Assembly: GCA_012719495.1 (NCBI GenBank)
Contig: JAAYAG010000135.1
Span: 37,120-101,119, forward strand
Source of the DNA: Bacteroidales bacterium
GTDB taxonomy: Bacteria; Bacteroidota; Bacteroidia; Bacteroidales; Prolixibacteraceae
DNA: 64,000 bases
Reading direction: 5' to 3'
Below, one piece after another: positions 62,814-64,000 of this stretch. Every line of letters starts with the position of its first letter. Within the stretch, counting starts at the first letter, position 1. Below the pieces are notes generated by a model. The model was not told the origin of the DNA. It did no database searches and saw only the letters and a program-made list of their open reading frames with translations. A program made the position numbers and the translations under genes.

Positions 62814-63680
62814 ATGAGAAAACTAGCCTTAATAATTTCGTTACTGCTGATTGCTATTTGGGGTTTAGCCCAAAATATTGAGGACATACTCGATGAACAA
62901 TTGGCAGAAAAACCAAAAACAGAATTTGCCACAGCCACCTTTAAATCGGTACAGCTGATTAACTCGCACACTACCAAGTTGCCCGACAAAGGCGATCTCG
63001 TTTTCCTTATTGCCCATCGCTTTGGACCAATAAGCGCAGGTTTTTCCGATTTGTGGGGACTCGATCTTGCCACTATCCGTCTGGGATTTGAATATGGATT
63101 AACCCAAACTACTTCATTAGGTTTTGGCCGTAGTACCTATAAGAGTAATTACGATCTATTTGCAAAACAATTATTGCTGAGGCAAAGTACTGGGGAAAGA
63201 AACATGCCCATCACGCTTGGGATAATTGGCTCGGCAAATATATCTTCAGATAAATGGCCTGATGATGGCCGTAACTACCTGTTTGCCCATCGAATGAGCT
63301 ACTCGCTTCAGTTCATTGCATCACGCAAGTTTAATCGAAGTATTTCCCTTATGCTGATGCCCACCTATATCCACCGTAACCTTGTAAAAACCACAGCCGA
63401 TCAAAACGATATATTAGCGATTGGAGCTGGTGGAAGGTTCAAAGTGTCAAACCGTGTAGCTTTAACTGCCGAATACCACTATTTGTTACCCGGGCAAACT
63501 GCTGCCGATTTCAAAAACCCTCTTTCAGTAGGTGTTGATATTGAAACTGGTGGTCATGTTTTCCAGCTTTTCTTTACCAACGTTTCGGCCATTTACGACG
63601 CAGCTTACATTTCCGAAACCACTGCAAGTTGGCTCAAAGGCAATGTTCGGTTTGGCTTTAATATTTCACGAACGTTTTAA
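62814..63680 (+). CDS. DUF5777-type outer-membrane beta-barrel protein
   Basis: A 288-residue protein with a signal peptide ending GLAQ (residue 20). The segment TKLPDKGDLVFLIAHRFGPI marks DUF5777. The rest consists of amphipathic strands with a C-terminal aromatic end (FNISRTF), as in outer-membrane barrels. It is the last gene of the heme/YceI cluster. It may be the outer-membrane partner of the upstream cytochrome-like proteins; no experimental role is known to me. Confidence 0.88.
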   Translation: MRKLALIISLLLIAIWGLAQNIEDILDEQLAEKPKTEFATATFKSVQLINSHTTKLPDKGDLVFLIAHRFGPISAGFSDLWGLDLATIRLGFEYGLTQTTSLGFGRSTYKSNYDLFAKQLLLRQSTGERNMPITLGIIGSANISSDKWPDDGRNYLFAHRMSYSLQFIASRKFNRSISLMLMPTYIHRNLVKTTADQNDILAIGAGGRFKVSNRVALTAEYHYLLPGQTAADFKNPLSVGVDIETGGHVFQLFFTNVSAIYDAAYISETTASWLKGNVRFGFNISRTF

Positions 63681-64000
63681 TTTGCGCTTATAATATTGAT
63701 TACTAATGAAATAGCTTAATATTAAACTACACTTTCTGCCCGATGTGAAAATGAAAAAGAGCCTAAAGGATTGCGAGTTCGAGAAGGTGGGGTAAACATT
63801 TGGATAAAGGGTTGAATGGAAGATGTTTTGAAGTAAAAAAGCCCCGCCATCTTTCCGACAGCGGGGCTTCGTTATTTTAGGTAATGTGGCAAAAAATAGT
63901 TGGTGATTTTTAAATTTTGTTTTAGTAAATTATTGCCGTAAAGTGGAAGAGGACATGGGCTCTGCTGGGGAGCAACCCATTAGCAATAAGCTTTACCGAT
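63681..64000. other. Right-edge intergenic region
   Basis: No supported gene. A minus-strand terminator lies at 63835-63869. Past it, the minus strand is open from the window edge to a stop at 63922-63924 (25 codons), which could be the end of a gene outside the window or chance. A short hairpin (TGCT-GGGG-AGCA, 63962-63973) is also present. Confidence 0.4.
63835..63869 (-). terminator. Strong hairpin terminator (minus-strand polarity)
   Basis: AAGCCCCGC / GCGGGGCTT, a 9-bp GC-rich stem with a 13-nt loop. A run of six A on the left becomes a T-run on the minus strand. It implies a minus-strand transcript entering from beyond the right edge; on the plus strand it could also end the heme/YceI operon less efficiently. 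Confidence 0.65.

Noticed and set aside
63922..64000. Partial minus-strand gene at the right edge
   Set aside because: Only 25 open codons with no recognisable motif; mentioned in the edge-region entry but not called as a gene.
1..64000. tRNA, rRNA, prophage, transposase or replication origin
   Set aside because: No cloverleaf-like sequence, rRNA segment, integrase/transposase motif or DnaA-box cluster was found by eye; a tRNA scan could still reveal one missed here.

Overview
The window looks like chromosomal DNA of a Bacteroidota species. The signs are several proteins with type IX secretion system (T9SS) C-terminal sorting domains, TAnnTTTG-type promoter elements, weak Shine-Dalgarno sequences, LytTR two-component systems paired with short histidine kinases, a fused gamma/alpha 2-oxoacid:ferredoxin oxidoreductase, and families such as DUF5723 and DUF5777. 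KorAB and the cellulases fit an anaerobic or facultative polysaccharide degrader of the Bacteroidales/Marinilabiliales type, but that placement is inference. I found no rRNA, tRNA, CRISPR array or transposase.

Layout. 1-3.3 kb: YitT membrane protein and a patatin/beta-barrel protein (+). 3.4-7.8 kb: giant LRR/Ig T9SS protein (-). 7.9-11.1 kb: peroxiredoxin, then a lipoprotein/LytS-like kinase/LytTR regulator operon (-). 11.3-14.1 kb: korBA (-). 14.4-17.5 kb: gamma carbonic anhydrase-like protein, YjbQ, lipoprotein and DUF5723 protein (+). 17.5-23.0 kb: an accessory block on the minus strand (beta-propeller lipoprotein, small lipoprotein, TPR protein, secreted transglutaminase-like protein, and a peptidase-S74/T9SS gene broken by an in-frame stop), flanked on its far side by a decayed copy of the same T9SS tail. 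23.4-31.3 kb: leucine operon, with a Leu/Ile-rich leader peptide and a complete attenuator, then leuA, leuC, a four-helix-bundle insert, leuD, a second LeuA/citramalate-synthase-like gene, a methyltransferase and leuB. 31.4-33.8 kb: cold-shock protein, MATE pump, cytidylate-kinase-like protein. 33.8-37.6 kb (-): membrane protein with ECF sigma factor, and a T9SS-exported N-acetylmuramoyl-alanine amidase. 37.9-42.9 kb (+): zinc metallopeptidase, a membrane-spanning AraC regulator and two GH5 glucanases. 43.0-51.0 kb (-): AlaX-like editing protein, LytTR regulator/kinase, Bro-N protein and a MacAB-TolC exporter. 51.1-53.6 kb (-): DUF4143 ATPase with a frame-broken reading frame after it, and endonuclease IV. 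53.9-59.5 kb (+): TetR/TolC/HlyD/two ABC-2 permeases. 59.8-63.7 kb (+): GNAT protein, then a compact five-gene set with two CxxCH heme motifs, an OB-fold protein, a YceI protein and a DUF5777 beta-barrel.

How the parts work together. The leader peptide probably couples Leu/Ile supply to transcription of the leucine operon. LeuCDB could serve both isopropylmalate and citramalate intermediates. The AraC protein has a periplasmic carbohydrate-binding-like domain and sits just before helically phased TTGCAA repeats and two glucanases, which suggests a small beta-glucan response unit. The MacAB-TolC exporter is probably controlled by the adjacent LytTR pair, and the ABC-2 exporter by TetR acting on a perfect palindrome in its own leader. 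The least explained unit is the heme/YceI/DUF5777 operon at the right end.
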